Position numbers and translations under genes: made by a program
Notes under the pieces: model-generated
Databases searched by the model: none
Told to the model about the DNA's origin: nothing
Seen by the model: only the letters and a program-made list of their open reading frames with translations
NCBI GenBank assembly: GCA_015057305.1
Contig: SVES01000001.1
Coordinates: 62,001 to 126,000 of the forward strand
Source of the DNA: Pseudobutyrivibrio ruminis
Lineage (GTDB): Bacteria; Bacillota; Clostridia; Lachnospirales; Lachnospiraceae
Direction of reading: 5' to 3'
DNA: 64,000 nucleotides
In this document: in pieces, positions 43,748 through 51,300 of the stretch
How positions within the stretch are numbered: the first letter of the stretch is position 1
Layout: every line of letters starts with the position of its first letter

Positions 43748-44557
43748 CTACCAAACGTAGCTTGCTATATATTCAGTTTTCTCTGGCATTGAGATTCCTG
43801 GATCTGCAATTTCAAATGTCACTTGCTTACCATCTTCCCTGCACTGATTTTCAAAATTATATAGGGCTATTCCTATATCTACCTTCTGTAAATCATATGT
43901 GCCATTGTCATAGCCTTTATCCTTTTTCTCATAAAAATGTGCAGCATTCTGAGTTACTACTACGCGCCATGGCTGCTTATTTACAGCTGATGGAGCAAGG
44001 CGTACTGTTTCAAGTGCAGTCTTAATTCCCAGTTCATTTGCTTTTTCTTCTGTGAGTGGAGTGTCAAAGCTGTCTGCAAAGAATAATTCCGAGAAATCAT
44101 GTCTACTATCTGCCTTTACGCCCTTTCGCATAAGCACTTCCTTAACGCCCATTTTGGCAGCAGCATATCCTATAGGGCTCATGCATGGCATAATTTCATC
44201 TTCCTTTAGGTCAGATGCTTTCTCAAATTTGTCCCTTGGCATTGTACCGCCAATCCATACGGTGCCAAGACCCTTACCTGCTGCATACATAAGAAGCTCC
44301 TCAAAGCTATAGCCATAGGCTACATCAGCATGCTCCACCTTCTTAACTTTTGCTGAAATATACATTGTTTCGCCACTTAGCACTGGGCTAGATAAGCCAT
44401 GCTCATCTTTGTCTAAAAAAACAAATTCAACAGGAATATTATAAGGATTTACTATACTTCCTGCATATTCCTTCAAATCATCTATTACTTCGTTACTTAC
44501 CCCTTTGCCGTCAAAGGTTCTTACACTTCTACGATTTTTTATATCATCTATAAACAT
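43748..44557 (-). CDS. nitroreductase-family protein
   Basis: 269 residues from ATG 44557 (MFIDDIKNRRSVRTFDGKGV), seven bases after AGGAGG. An ATG at 44611 lies upstream of that site. FMN-binding nitroreductase fold: IKNRRSVRTFD, GTVWIGGTMPR, and the C-terminal RLAPSAVNKQPWRVVV. It has the doubled form seen in Clostridial nitroreductases annotated as TM-1586-like. Substrate unknown. Its stop is eight bases from that of the convergent araC gene. Confidence 0.82.
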   Translation of the reverse strand: MFIDDIKNRRSVRTFDGKGVSNEVIDDLKEYAGSIVNPYNIPVEFVFLDKDEHGLSSPVLSGETMYISAKVKKVEHADVAYGYSFEELLMYAAGKGLGTVWIGGTMPRDKFEKASDLKEDEIMPCMSPIGYAAAKMGVKEVLMRKGVKADSRHDFSELFFADSFDTPLTEEKANELGIKTALETVRLAPSAVNKQPWRVVVTQNAAHFYEKKDKGYDNGTYDLQKVDIGIALYNFENQCREDGKQVTFEIADPGISMPEKTEYIASYVW

Positions 44558-44620
44558 TTTGCCACCTCCTACTTTCAATATATCATACACCATTAGATTG
44601 TGTAAAATCAATTATAAATT

Positions 44621-44649
44621 TAGACTATATCAAAACATTATGCTATAAT
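44621..44649 (+). promoter_or_regulatory. promoter of the GNAT gene at 44680
   Basis: TAGACT, 17-base spacer, TATAAT with TGC before it (extended -10). Ribosome site GGGAGG follows at 44668. Confidence 0.7.
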
Positions 44650-44679
44650 TCCTAGCAAGATTTAACGGGAGGATTTTCC

Positions 44680-45150
44680 ATGCTCATTAGACGTAGCCAA
44701 ATCAAAGATATAGATAAACTCATCACTTTGCTTCAGGAGGTTTTAGAGATTCATTCTAAAATCCGCCCTGATATTTTTATTTCTGGAACAACCAAATATA
44801 CTCGGGAAGAGTTGTTGCAAAAAATAGCCAATGATGATGAACCAATCTACGTGGCTGTTGATGATAATGATGAGGTTATAGGTTATGCCTTTTGTGTTCT
44901 GAAACAACAGCCTTTTTCAACCAATATGGTACCATTTACCTCTCTATATATTGACGATTTGTGTGTTGATAGTAAATATCGAGGCCAACATATAGGTGAG
45001 CAGCTTTTCGAATACGTGAAAGCTGAAGCAAAACGCTTTGGCTGCTACGAAATCACTCTAGCAGTATGGGCTGGAAACGACGGTGCTGAAAAGTTCTACG
45101 ACAGAATAGGGTTAAAAACTAAAGAAAGAATAATGGAATACATCCTGTAA
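44680..45150 (+). CDS. GNAT-family N-acetyltransferase
   Basis: 156 residues. Acetyl-CoA fold with strand-rich TSLYIDDLCVDSKYRGQHIGEQLFEYVKAEA, whose R-G-Q-H-I-G is the pyrophosphate loop, and LAVWAGNDGAEKFYDRIGLKTKERIMEYIL. Acceptor unknown. Single gene with its own promoter, convergent with the lipoprotein gene. An imperfect hairpin (CACATGTG...CTTGTG near 45160) with a T-rich tail may end both. Confidence 0.88.
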   Translation: MLIRRSQIKDIDKLITLLQEVLEIHSKIRPDIFISGTTKYTREELLQKIANDDEPIYVAVDDNDEVIGYAFCVLKQQPFSTNMVPFTSLYIDDLCVDSKYRGQHIGEQLFEYVKAEAKRFGCYEITLAVWAGNDGAEKFYDRIGLKTKERIMEYIL

Positions 45151-45195
45151 TTAAAATAAGCCACATGTGAAACTGCAACTTGTGACATATTTTTA

Positions 45196-45993
45196 TTATT
45201 TTTCCTCTATTTTACTATAGCTGTTGGTTGTTGTTATTCTATATTTGTATTCTACATCTGAGAAGTCGTCATTTGCAGATGTGACGTATGTATGATTAAA
45301 CTGCTCTTCAGTCTGCATATAGTAATAAATACCTAAAGGTTTATTTCCATTTTTCTTTTTTACATAATTAATTACTTCCTCTGCAGCTTTTAAAGCATCA
45401 TCTTCTTTTTCAAAAGGATCAACCATGCATATGTATGTTGTGGCTGATGCTCTGGATAATGCATTTCCTTCTTCTTCTAATAAATCTATTGTTGAAAACA
45501 CCTCAAATTCAGTTTGGGGGAACTTATCTTTTATGCAATTTCTTATTTCCTGTTCATATTCTGCCGTCAATTGTAATTCTAAGTAATCATCTGTATATGT
45601 AACTTTTTTTGAATCAGATTCAATTACACATTCAATTGTTACTATACATTCACTATCGTCTATAGGATACACTTCCAAGGATGGGGTTTGAAAGCCTGTT
45701 GAATCGGAATAAAATTTATAGAATTCGAATTCCTTATCATATTTATTTTCAATGTAATCTAGCATTGCTCCAATGTTTCTTATATTTATTTGCTGCATGG
45801 CATCCAACTCGTCATAGTTTTGTGGAAGCCCTGCTTCTTTTAAAATATTCTTCTGCTTTTCAGACAGTACTATTTCTTCGTCCTGCTTCATTTCCACAGC
45901 TTCTTCATCCTGTTTTTCATTTTTCGCTGAACAAGCACCTAACATACAAGCCATTGCGATGCATGCCAATATAAAATAAATTTTTTTCTTCAT
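45196..45993 (-). CDS. putative lipoprotein of unknown function
   Basis: 265 residues. Signal peptide with lipobox LGAC at 18-21 (KKKIYFILACIAMACMLGAC), so the mature protein is anchored through Cys21 on the outer face of the membrane. An acidic linker follows (NEKQDEEAVEMKQDEE). The remainder has two alpha/beta segments that could be repeats (SLEVYPIDDSECIVTIECVIES, TYICMVDPFEKEDDALKAAEEVINY). Not recognised. Ribosome site AAAGGATGG. Confidence 0.75.
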   Translation of the reverse strand: MKKKIYFILACIAMACMLGACSAKNEKQDEEAVEMKQDEEIVLSEKQKNILKEAGLPQNYDELDAMQQINIRNIGAMLDYIENKYDKEFEFYKFYSDSTGFQTPSLEVYPIDDSECIVTIECVIESDSKKVTYTDDYLELQLTAEYEQEIRNCIKDKFPQTEFEVFSTIDLLEEEGNALSRASATTYICMVDPFEKEDDALKAAEEVINYVKKKNGNKPLGIYYYMQTEEQFNHTYVTSANDDFSDVEYKYRITTTNSYSKIEEK

Positions 45994-46043
45994 TATTCCA
46001 TCCTTTAATGCACTTTAAGGCATATTCATGAATAGTAACTAAT

Positions 46044-46084
46044 AAACCACAAGTTACAATTAATATATCTGTAACTTGCGGTTT
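46044..46084 (-). terminator. pepF terminator
   Basis: AAACCACAAGTTACA (46044-46058) pairs with TGTAACTTGCGGTTT (46070-46084), one mismatch. The minus strand tail TATTAG is only moderately T-rich. Confidence 0.65.
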
Positions 46085-46088
46085 GTTC

Positions 46089-47897
46089 TTAGTTAAGCTC
46101 TTTATTTAATTCTTCAATCTCATCAATAATTCCGCCAATGTAATTGATTGTATCGATTAATGCAGCGTCTGTAGTTACATCCACACCTGCCATTTTTGCA
46201 AACTCGACAGGTGCCACTGTGCCGCCTGCTGCAAGGGTCTTCTTCCAATCGTCCACTGCCCTCTGGCCTTCCTTACGGATTCGCTTCATCACCTGTGTGG
46301 CGATTGTAAGGCTGGCGCTGTAGCTGTATGAATAAAGTCCCATGTAGTAATGTGGCTGGCGCATCCATGTAAGCTCGCAACCTTCTGTAAGCTCTACCTC
46401 GTCGCCCCAGAATTTCTTAAGGACGTTCTTATAAATCTCATTCAAGGTCTCAGCTGGAACTGCCTCTCCCTTATCAACAAGCTTGTAAACCTCTCGCTGG
46501 TATGCAGCCTCTAAAAGATGTGTTACGAAGTTGTGGTAGTAGGTGTTTGAAATCTGAGATGCAAGCACCCATCTTCTAAATCTCTTATCATCACCACTCT
46601 TTTCCTTAAGGTACTCTGCCATGAGAAGCTCGTTGATTGTAGATGGAGCTTCTACCACATAGTTTGACACCTCTGCATCAAGAGCGCTTTGTGTCTGGTT
46701 GCAGGTATAGAAGTGACCAGCATGTCCAAGCTCATGAGCAAGGGTGAATACATCACTCATTCTTTCGTTCCATGAAAGCAGGATGTAAGAGCCCTTCTGA
46801 TATGGGCTGGCGCAGAAGCCACCTGTGGATTTACCAACATTCTGGGCAAAGTCAATCCATCTCTCATCATAGGCAGTCTCAAGCATCTTTACATACTCAG
46901 GTCCCATGATTTTAAGTCCATCAAGGATGTACTTCTTTGATTCCTCAATTGTAACGTGTGGATCGTAATCTGGGTCGAGAGTGATTTTCAAATCTGCATA
47001 TGTCATCTTATCAAGACCATGAGCTTCCTTTAAAAGCCTTGCATACTTTCTCATGTGAGGGGCAAGCTTTTCCATGATGATATCGATTTGTCTATCGTAC
47101 ATTTCTCTTGTAACCTTCTGCTGGAAAAGAAGCATATCGATTACACTATCGTATTTACGAAGTTCAGAAACTATCTTTTCGTTACGAACATGGGCGCCGT
47201 AAACTGTTGCTGTTGTGTACATATAATCCCTAAGCTTGTTTGAAAAAGCGCTGAAGGCGGCACGTCTTACATCAGTGTCACGCTCGTATTCGTAGTTATC
47301 CTCAAAAAGTGAGTAGCCTAGTGGATGCTTCTTGCCATCTACCTCAAAATCAGGGAAGCTCATATCCGCAAGCTTGCTGGTTTCGTAGATATTGTATGGA
47401 GCATCCATTGTCTCTCTAAGGGAAGCCATTGCCTTTTCTGTCTCAGGCGATAGGCGATGTGGCTTTTCTCTTTCAATATCTTGTAGGTGGCACTTACCAA
47501 CTGTTGCAGTCTTTATTGCTTCTTCGATAAGCTCCACTGGGGCATCTGCAAGCTCACTATCAATAAATGAAAGTGTGCTATCGGCCCTGGTAAACTCTGT
47601 AAGAATTACTGAATACTCCCTCTGCGCTTCTGCATCAGTGTGATCTACAGACACATTCAATTCCACATAGTTATATAACAAGTCTGCCTGGCGTACCCAT
47701 TCATTGTACTTTTCCATGCAAGCATTAATTGCATTTGCATTATTTAGCTTGCCCTTATATGTCTTTTCAATTTCTGTTGTAAGGGATTTGAATTCTTCTA
47801 ATGCCTTCTTCAAATCTTCCTGTGTTTTATAAATTCTTGATGTATCCCACTTTAATTCCTCTGGGATTTCGCTTCTTTTCTTAAGTGTCTCTGCCAT
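46089..47897 (-). CDS. pepF: oligoendopeptidase F (M3B family)
   Basis: 602 residues, the family's usual length. Zinc site HELGHAGHFY near residue 385 with the third ligand in DAEVSNYVVEAPSTINELLMAEY. N-terminal helical region LKWDTSRIYKTQEDLKKALEEF. Cytoplasmic metallopeptidase that trims 7-17-residue peptides. Ribosome site AAAGGAGA. Confidence 0.95.
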   Translation of the reverse strand: MAETLKKRSEIPEELKWDTSRIYKTQEDLKKALEEFKSLTTEIEKTYKGKLNNANAINACMEKYNEWVRQADLLYNYVELNVSVDHTDAEAQREYSVILTEFTRADSTLSFIDSELADAPVELIEEAIKTATVGKCHLQDIEREKPHRLSPETEKAMASLRETMDAPYNIYETSKLADMSFPDFEVDGKKHPLGYSLFEDNYEYERDTDVRRAAFSAFSNKLRDYMYTTATVYGAHVRNEKIVSELRKYDSVIDMLLFQQKVTREMYDRQIDIIMEKLAPHMRKYARLLKEAHGLDKMTYADLKITLDPDYDPHVTIEESKKYILDGLKIMGPEYVKMLETAYDERWIDFAQNVGKSTGGFCASPYQKGSYILLSWNERMSDVFTLAHELGHAGHFYTCNQTQSALDAEVSNYVVEAPSTINELLMAEYLKEKSGDDKRFRRWVLASQISNTYYHNFVTHLLEAAYQREVYKLVDKGEAVPAETLNEIYKNVLKKFWGDEVELTEGCELTWMRQPHYYMGLYSYSYSASLTIATQVMKRIRKEGQRAVDDWKKTLAAGGTVAPVEFAKMAGVDVTTDAALIDTINYIGGIIDEIEELNKELN

Positions 47898-47969
47898 TGT
47901 ATTTCTCCTTTTTAGTTTTTATCTCTAATCTAGCTCTTCATTTATAATAGCCCATTATTTCAATTAGCT

Positions 47970-49253
47970 CTAGTTATCAGTGTTGTAAATCCTTGCAACT
48001 GCTTTGCTGTTACCGCCTATGATGGTGATAGCGGCTATAAGTGCTACCATATTTGCAGCAAATACGATTATTCTTCCATCTATCTTTTGCGAAATTACGC
48101 CTGCACCCATCTGGCCAATCAGCATCCCCACTGTTGTGATTAGTTGGAAGGCTCCGTTGTATCGGCCCTTCTTTTCATCCGGTACGTAAGATTGTGTTGA
48201 TGAAATACGGATGGTGTAGCTGGTGACTCCTGATATTCCTGTGATGAAGCACACTACCGCTGCCACGCCCACTGGCAAGAACATGTAAGTACCTTCGCCA
48301 ATAGCTATAATGATGTAGATTGCCATTGCCAGCATAAACTTGTATTTAGTAGGCAGCTTAAATTTGTAATGAAGGCCGCCTCCCACCGCTCTACCTATAA
48401 AGCTCATGCCAAATACGATGATATACATGTACTCACCATTTGGAAAATGCTGCTTGTAGTAAGGCAAGCACAGCACGTCCATGGCACCGCAGGCTAACAT
48501 ATTAAGTCCGAAGTATGAAACTATTGCAAGTAGTGCTGGTTCAGAGCGCATGTATTTTACGCCCTCTTTGATATCTATCAACATCTGATTTATTTTACTA
48601 CTGCTGTTATCCACTTCGTTTTTACGTTTTTCAACGTACTTTTCCTCGTGCCCAATCTGCATTTCAAATACCGCTGCTATCGCAAATGATACTGCATTTA
48701 TTATCATGAGCGGGCCAATTCCAATCAGCTTGTATACGAAGGTTGATACTGGCACCATCACTACAGTCATGGTCTCTAGCATGCTGGAGATTGAGTAGGC
48801 TTTTTGATAGTATCCCTCAGTGATAAGCATTGGGTATAAGCTATCGTATGCTATATAGTAGGTGCTTTGTATTATTCCAAGGATAAAGATTACTGCTGCA
48901 AACATTGGAAAGTTGAAAATGCCTTGCATTAATGTAATCGCCATCAATAGATAGATTCCTGCGGAGATGAAATCCAAGGTGTAAATCATTTTCTTTCTGG
49001 AAAATCTATCCAGGATAGCACCTGAGATGATTGGAGTAAGTAGCTGTGGCAATGTGTATAACACCATATAAATGGCATACAACATTGACGAATTGGTGTA
49101 ATCCAGTACCATCAGGCTCATGGCAAAGCTGGTAAGTGAATTGCCTAGCATGGATATCACACTGCCAATTGTTATGATTGTAAAATCTCTTGTCCATAGA
49201 GTGTCTGTTTGTCGCGGGGTGTTTGTGTTTGTTGTCGTTGTTATATCTGTCAT
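47970..49253 (-). CDS. MFS transporter, MefA-like efflux pump
   Basis: 427 residues, twelve predicted helices. Starts with a Thr/Asn-rich cytoplasmic tail and then RDFTIITIGSVISMLGNSLTSFAMSLMVLD. The MFS loop 2-3 motif is present as GAILDRFSRKKMIY. Pattern fits the MFS_3/macrolide-efflux group. Substrate unproven. Ribosome site GGGAGG. It is preceded by a leader ORF, hairpins and a terminator, the arrangement of drug-inducible attenuation. Confidence 0.85.
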   Translation of the reverse strand: MTDITTTTNTNTPRQTDTLWTRDFTIITIGSVISMLGNSLTSFAMSLMVLDYTNSSMLYAIYMVLYTLPQLLTPIISGAILDRFSRKKMIYTLDFISAGIYLLMAITLMQGIFNFPMFAAVIFILGIIQSTYYIAYDSLYPMLITEGYYQKAYSISSMLETMTVVMVPVSTFVYKLIGIGPLMIINAVSFAIAAVFEMQIGHEEKYVEKRKNEVDNSSSKINQMLIDIKEGVKYMRSEPALLAIVSYFGLNMLACGAMDVLCLPYYKQHFPNGEYMYIIVFGMSFIGRAVGGGLHYKFKLPTKYKFMLAMAIYIIIAIGEGTYMFLPVGVAAVVCFITGISGVTSYTIRISSTQSYVPDEKKGRYNGAFQLITTVGMLIGQMGAGVISQKIDGRIIVFAANMVALIAAITIIGGNSKAVARIYNTDN

Positions 49254-49288
49254 GCTTCCTCCCGTTGACGCTCTTTTTGCAATTATAC

Positions 49289-49325
49289 AAAAAAATCCCC
49301 TTGAAGTTTATTACCTCAAGGGGAT
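49289..49325 (-). terminator. attenuator terminator before the MFS pump
   Basis: ATCCCCTTGA (49295-49304) pairs perfectly with TCAAGGGGAT (49316-49325). The minus strand continues with seven T. It ends about 25 bases before the MFS ribosome site. Confidence 0.88.
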
Positions 49326-49341
49326 GGCAATTCGTATATAC

Positions 49342-49376
49342 GATAATCTACTGGCTAGCTACGAGCCCAGATTATC
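49342..49376 (-). promoter_or_regulatory. leader hairpin overlapping the MFS leader-ORF stop codon
   Basis: GATAATCT (49342-49349) pairs with AGATTATC (49369-49376), with an inner GGCT/AGCC pair. The leader-ORF stop lies in the stem, so a ribosome there would open it. Confidence 0.65.
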
Positions 49377-49449
49377 TCTGCAAAAAGAGCGCATCATTCT
49401 TAAAGTAATTAAAGTCATTTTTAAATTCTCTGCCATAATTATTCATCAT
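49372..49449 (-). CDS. 25-residue leader peptide of the MFS pump
   Basis: Begins MMNNYGREF and ends NDALFLQR. ATG 49449 follows an excellent ribosome site, AAAGGAGGG (49464-49456), by six bases. Too short for a function of its own. Its last codons (GCG CTC TTT TTG C) form one side of the 12-bp pairing with 49269-49280. Regulatory role inferred from position. Confidence 0.7.
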   Translation of the reverse strand: MMNNYGREFKNDFNYFKNDALFLQR

Positions 49450-49481
49450 GACACGCCCTCCTTTCTTCACAATTTTTCTTG

Positions 49482-49510
49482 ATTGTAGCATAACTATGAT
49501 TGTATAACAA
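49482..49510 (-). promoter_or_regulatory. promoter of the MFS leader transcript
   Basis: Minus strand: TTGTTA (49510-49505), 17-base spacer, TACAAT (49487-49482). Transcript would start near 49475, just before the leader-ORF ribosome site. Confidence 0.75.
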
Positions 49511-49537
49511 GTCTTTTGTCTACAGCTTTTAACTTTA

Positions 49538-50086
49538 TTACAATTTTTTCATCATCCAATATGCATCTCTATAACTGCCATCTGCGTATTTCATATTGCT
49601 TGGGAAGGTACCATATCTTTTAAAGCCAAGCTTTTCATAAAGAACTATGGCATTATCATTTCCCTCAACAACTTCCAGCTCCGCTTGCTCATAATGAGCC
49701 TTTTTTGCCAACTCTAGCACTGTCTCTAGCATTATCCTTCCAATTCCACAACCACAATATTCCTGATATAGCGCTATTGCCACATCACATCTATGTCTTA
49801 ATCTCTTAAAACTACCAAGACTTTGAATGGAACAATTTCCAGCAAGCTGTCCATTTGCTAATGCTAGAAGCAATATCTCTCGCTCAGAATCAAGTTTTCC
49901 TTGAATAAATTTCTCCTCATCCTCATGTGACATTTCACATTCATCTGGCTCTCTAATCAGAAAAGGAGTTTCAACATTCACCACCTTAAGATACTCAATA
50001 AGAGCATCCGCATCTGATGACACTGCTGCCCTTAGCTCAATTTCTCGTCCTTTTTTATCTAGAAATCTAATTGGGTCAATTCTCAT
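49538..50086 (-). CDS. GNAT-family N-acetyltransferase
   Basis: 182 residues. Acetyl-CoA loop in YQEYCGCGIGRIMLETVLELAKK and the C-terminal VVEGNDNAIVLYEKLGFKRYGTFPSNMKYADGSYRDAYWMMKKL, typical of RimI/RimL-like and diamine acetyltransferases. Acceptor unknown. Ribosome site AAAGGAG. The 204 bases upstream hold no terminator that I can see. Confidence 0.9.
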   Translation of the reverse strand: MRIDPIRFLDKKGREIELRAAVSSDADALIEYLKVVNVETPFLIREPDECEMSHEDEEKFIQGKLDSEREILLLALANGQLAGNCSIQSLGSFKRLRHRCDVAIALYQEYCGCGIGRIMLETVLELAKKAHYEQAELEVVEGNDNAIVLYEKLGFKRYGTFPSNMKYADGSYRDAYWMMKKL

Positions 50087-50290
50087 TGAGATTCTCCTTT
50101 ATATTATTGACTGTGTAGGTTTAATTTTAGCTTCAGCATGATAATTTTCAGTATTAGATCCACATTACCAACTCTTCTTTTATGGAATTATATAACAACA
50201 TCATCCTGACCTGCCACAGTTATTTATAATCAAATCCTGTTAAACCTTTTCTTATAATGTTCATTTTGCTTTTTGTACTGCTCCTGCTGG

Positions 50291-51106
50291 CTATTTCTGC
50301 AAAATGTCCACTGTGTGGGCGCTGGCGCCGAGTAAGTCGGCGCGCTCGCAGACGGCCAGCTGATACTGTATGAAAGCCGCAAACTGCTCCTCCGTCAGTG
50401 CATTAACCTCGCGGCGCATGTGATTCGCTGGGCCGTCTGGCGATATGATTTGTACGCGAGTCAACTCAGCATCCGCATTTAACGACTCAATATCCTCTGT
50501 TCTCATAAACGCGTACAAATCATCAGCGCCCGGCCGAACGTGGTAGGCTTCATCCAATTTTCCTTCAGAAATATTCTCTAAGACGTGACCCTCCTTGATT
50601 CCATAAGTTAGGAAGGCATACTCATTCATTACATACGCTACAAGTATATATCCTCCAGGCTTTGTAACACGCTTGGCTTCACATAAAGCCTGAAGCTGTT
50701 CTTCTCTGGTCTTCAGGTGATACATAGGTCCAAAAAGTAGCGTTAAGTCAAAGCTATTATCCTCAAAACGCTTAAGCTTCAATGCGTTGCCCTGGTATGC
50801 TTTCACCCCAGTACCCTTGGCTTTTAGCATACCAAGGTTGTGTTTTACAAGCTCCACTGCTGTAACATCATACCCTTCCTCCCATAGAGGAATGCTGTAG
50901 CCACCAGTAGCGGCGCCTATGTCGAGAATTTTTATATCTGCTTTTGAACAAGATACGGCGCCGCCACCTAAAGCCACGCCACGCTCTAGTATATCCAGGT
51001 ACTTGTGAACATATTTCATGGTTACTGTAAATTCCATAATGCCATGACGGCTCTTAAGGCGTTTGTCTTCGTTGAATTTATTATAGTATTGTTCTAGATT
51101 TGTCAT
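50291..51106 (-). CDS. class I SAM-dependent methyltransferase
   Basis: 271 residues. SAM motif I ILDIGAATGGYSIPLWEEGYDVTAVELV near residue 65, motif II region FDLTLLFGPMYHL and motif III ITKPGGYILVAYVMN-like (VTKPGGYILVAYV). The substrate cannot be read from sequence. The 3' end is unusually GC-rich (GGCGCCGAGTAAGTCGGCGC), unlike neighbours. A terminator ends twelve bases before its ATG and a small ORF precedes that, suggesting attenuation. Confidence 0.88.
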   Translation of the reverse strand: MTNLEQYYNKFNEDKRLKSRHGIMEFTVTMKYVHKYLDILERGVALGGGAVSCSKADIKILDIGAATGGYSIPLWEEGYDVTAVELVKHNLGMLKAKGTGVKAYQGNALKLKRFEDNSFDLTLLFGPMYHLKTREEQLQALCEAKRVTKPGGYILVAYVMNEYAFLTYGIKEGHVLENISEGKLDEAYHVRPGADDLYAFMRTEDIESLNADAELTRVQIISPDGPANHMRREVNALTEEQFAAFIQYQLAVCERADLLGASAHTVDILQK

Positions 51107-51117
51107 TGTTTTCCTCT

Positions 51118-51147
51118 AAAAAAGGCCTCACACGAATGTATGAGGCC
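51118..51147 (-). terminator. terminator abutting the methyltransferase ribosome site
   Basis: GGCCTCA (51124-51130) pairs with TGAGGCC (51141-51147). The minus strand continues TTTTTT and then GAGGAAAACA-ATG. It also serves as the secA terminator. Confidence 0.85.
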
Positions 51148-51163
51148 CCTAATTACATTTGTA

Positions 51164-51238
51164 TTATATTCTTTGGCTACCTAACGGGAAGACACATCCA
51201 TTTGACATTGCCCTTTCTAAGCGGGAAGACACGCCCAT
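51164..51238 (-). CDS. possible 24-residue leader peptide before the methyltransferase
   Basis: Starts MGVSSRLERAM and ends FPLGSQRI. ATG 51238 is nine bases after GGAG and directly preceded by an in-frame stop. Ends sixteen bases before the terminator stem. It spans two direct repeats (51181-51205 and 51217-51242, sharing GGGAAGACAC-N2-CCATTT), so it could instead be a chance frame in a repeat. Confidence 0.35.
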   Translation of the reverse strand: MGVSSRLERAMSNGCVFPLGSQRI

Positions 51239-51242
51239 TTAA
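51181..51242. repeat. two direct repeats and a GC-rich hairpin downstream of secA
   Basis: CTAACGGGAAGACAC-ATCCATTT and CTAAGCGGGAAGACAC-GCCCATTT, 36-37 bases apart. The second copy's GACACGCCC pairs with GGGCGTGTC at 51257-51265. A further stem, GCATTAAGAA (51269-51278) with 51298-51307, includes the secA stop codon. Confidence 0.6.
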
Positions 51243-51300
51243 ATGCGCTCCGCGCGGGGCGTGTCGTAGCATTAAGAAATCTTCCCTAAAGGGCCCCTTC

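Noticed and set aside
46025..46045. Second full MITE copy
   Set aside because: Only TGAATAGTAAC is shared. The other end and the internal folds are missing.
49120..49482. 120-codon + strand frame
   Set aside because: Runs antisense through the MFS gene start and its leader. The attenuator features on the minus strand explain the region.
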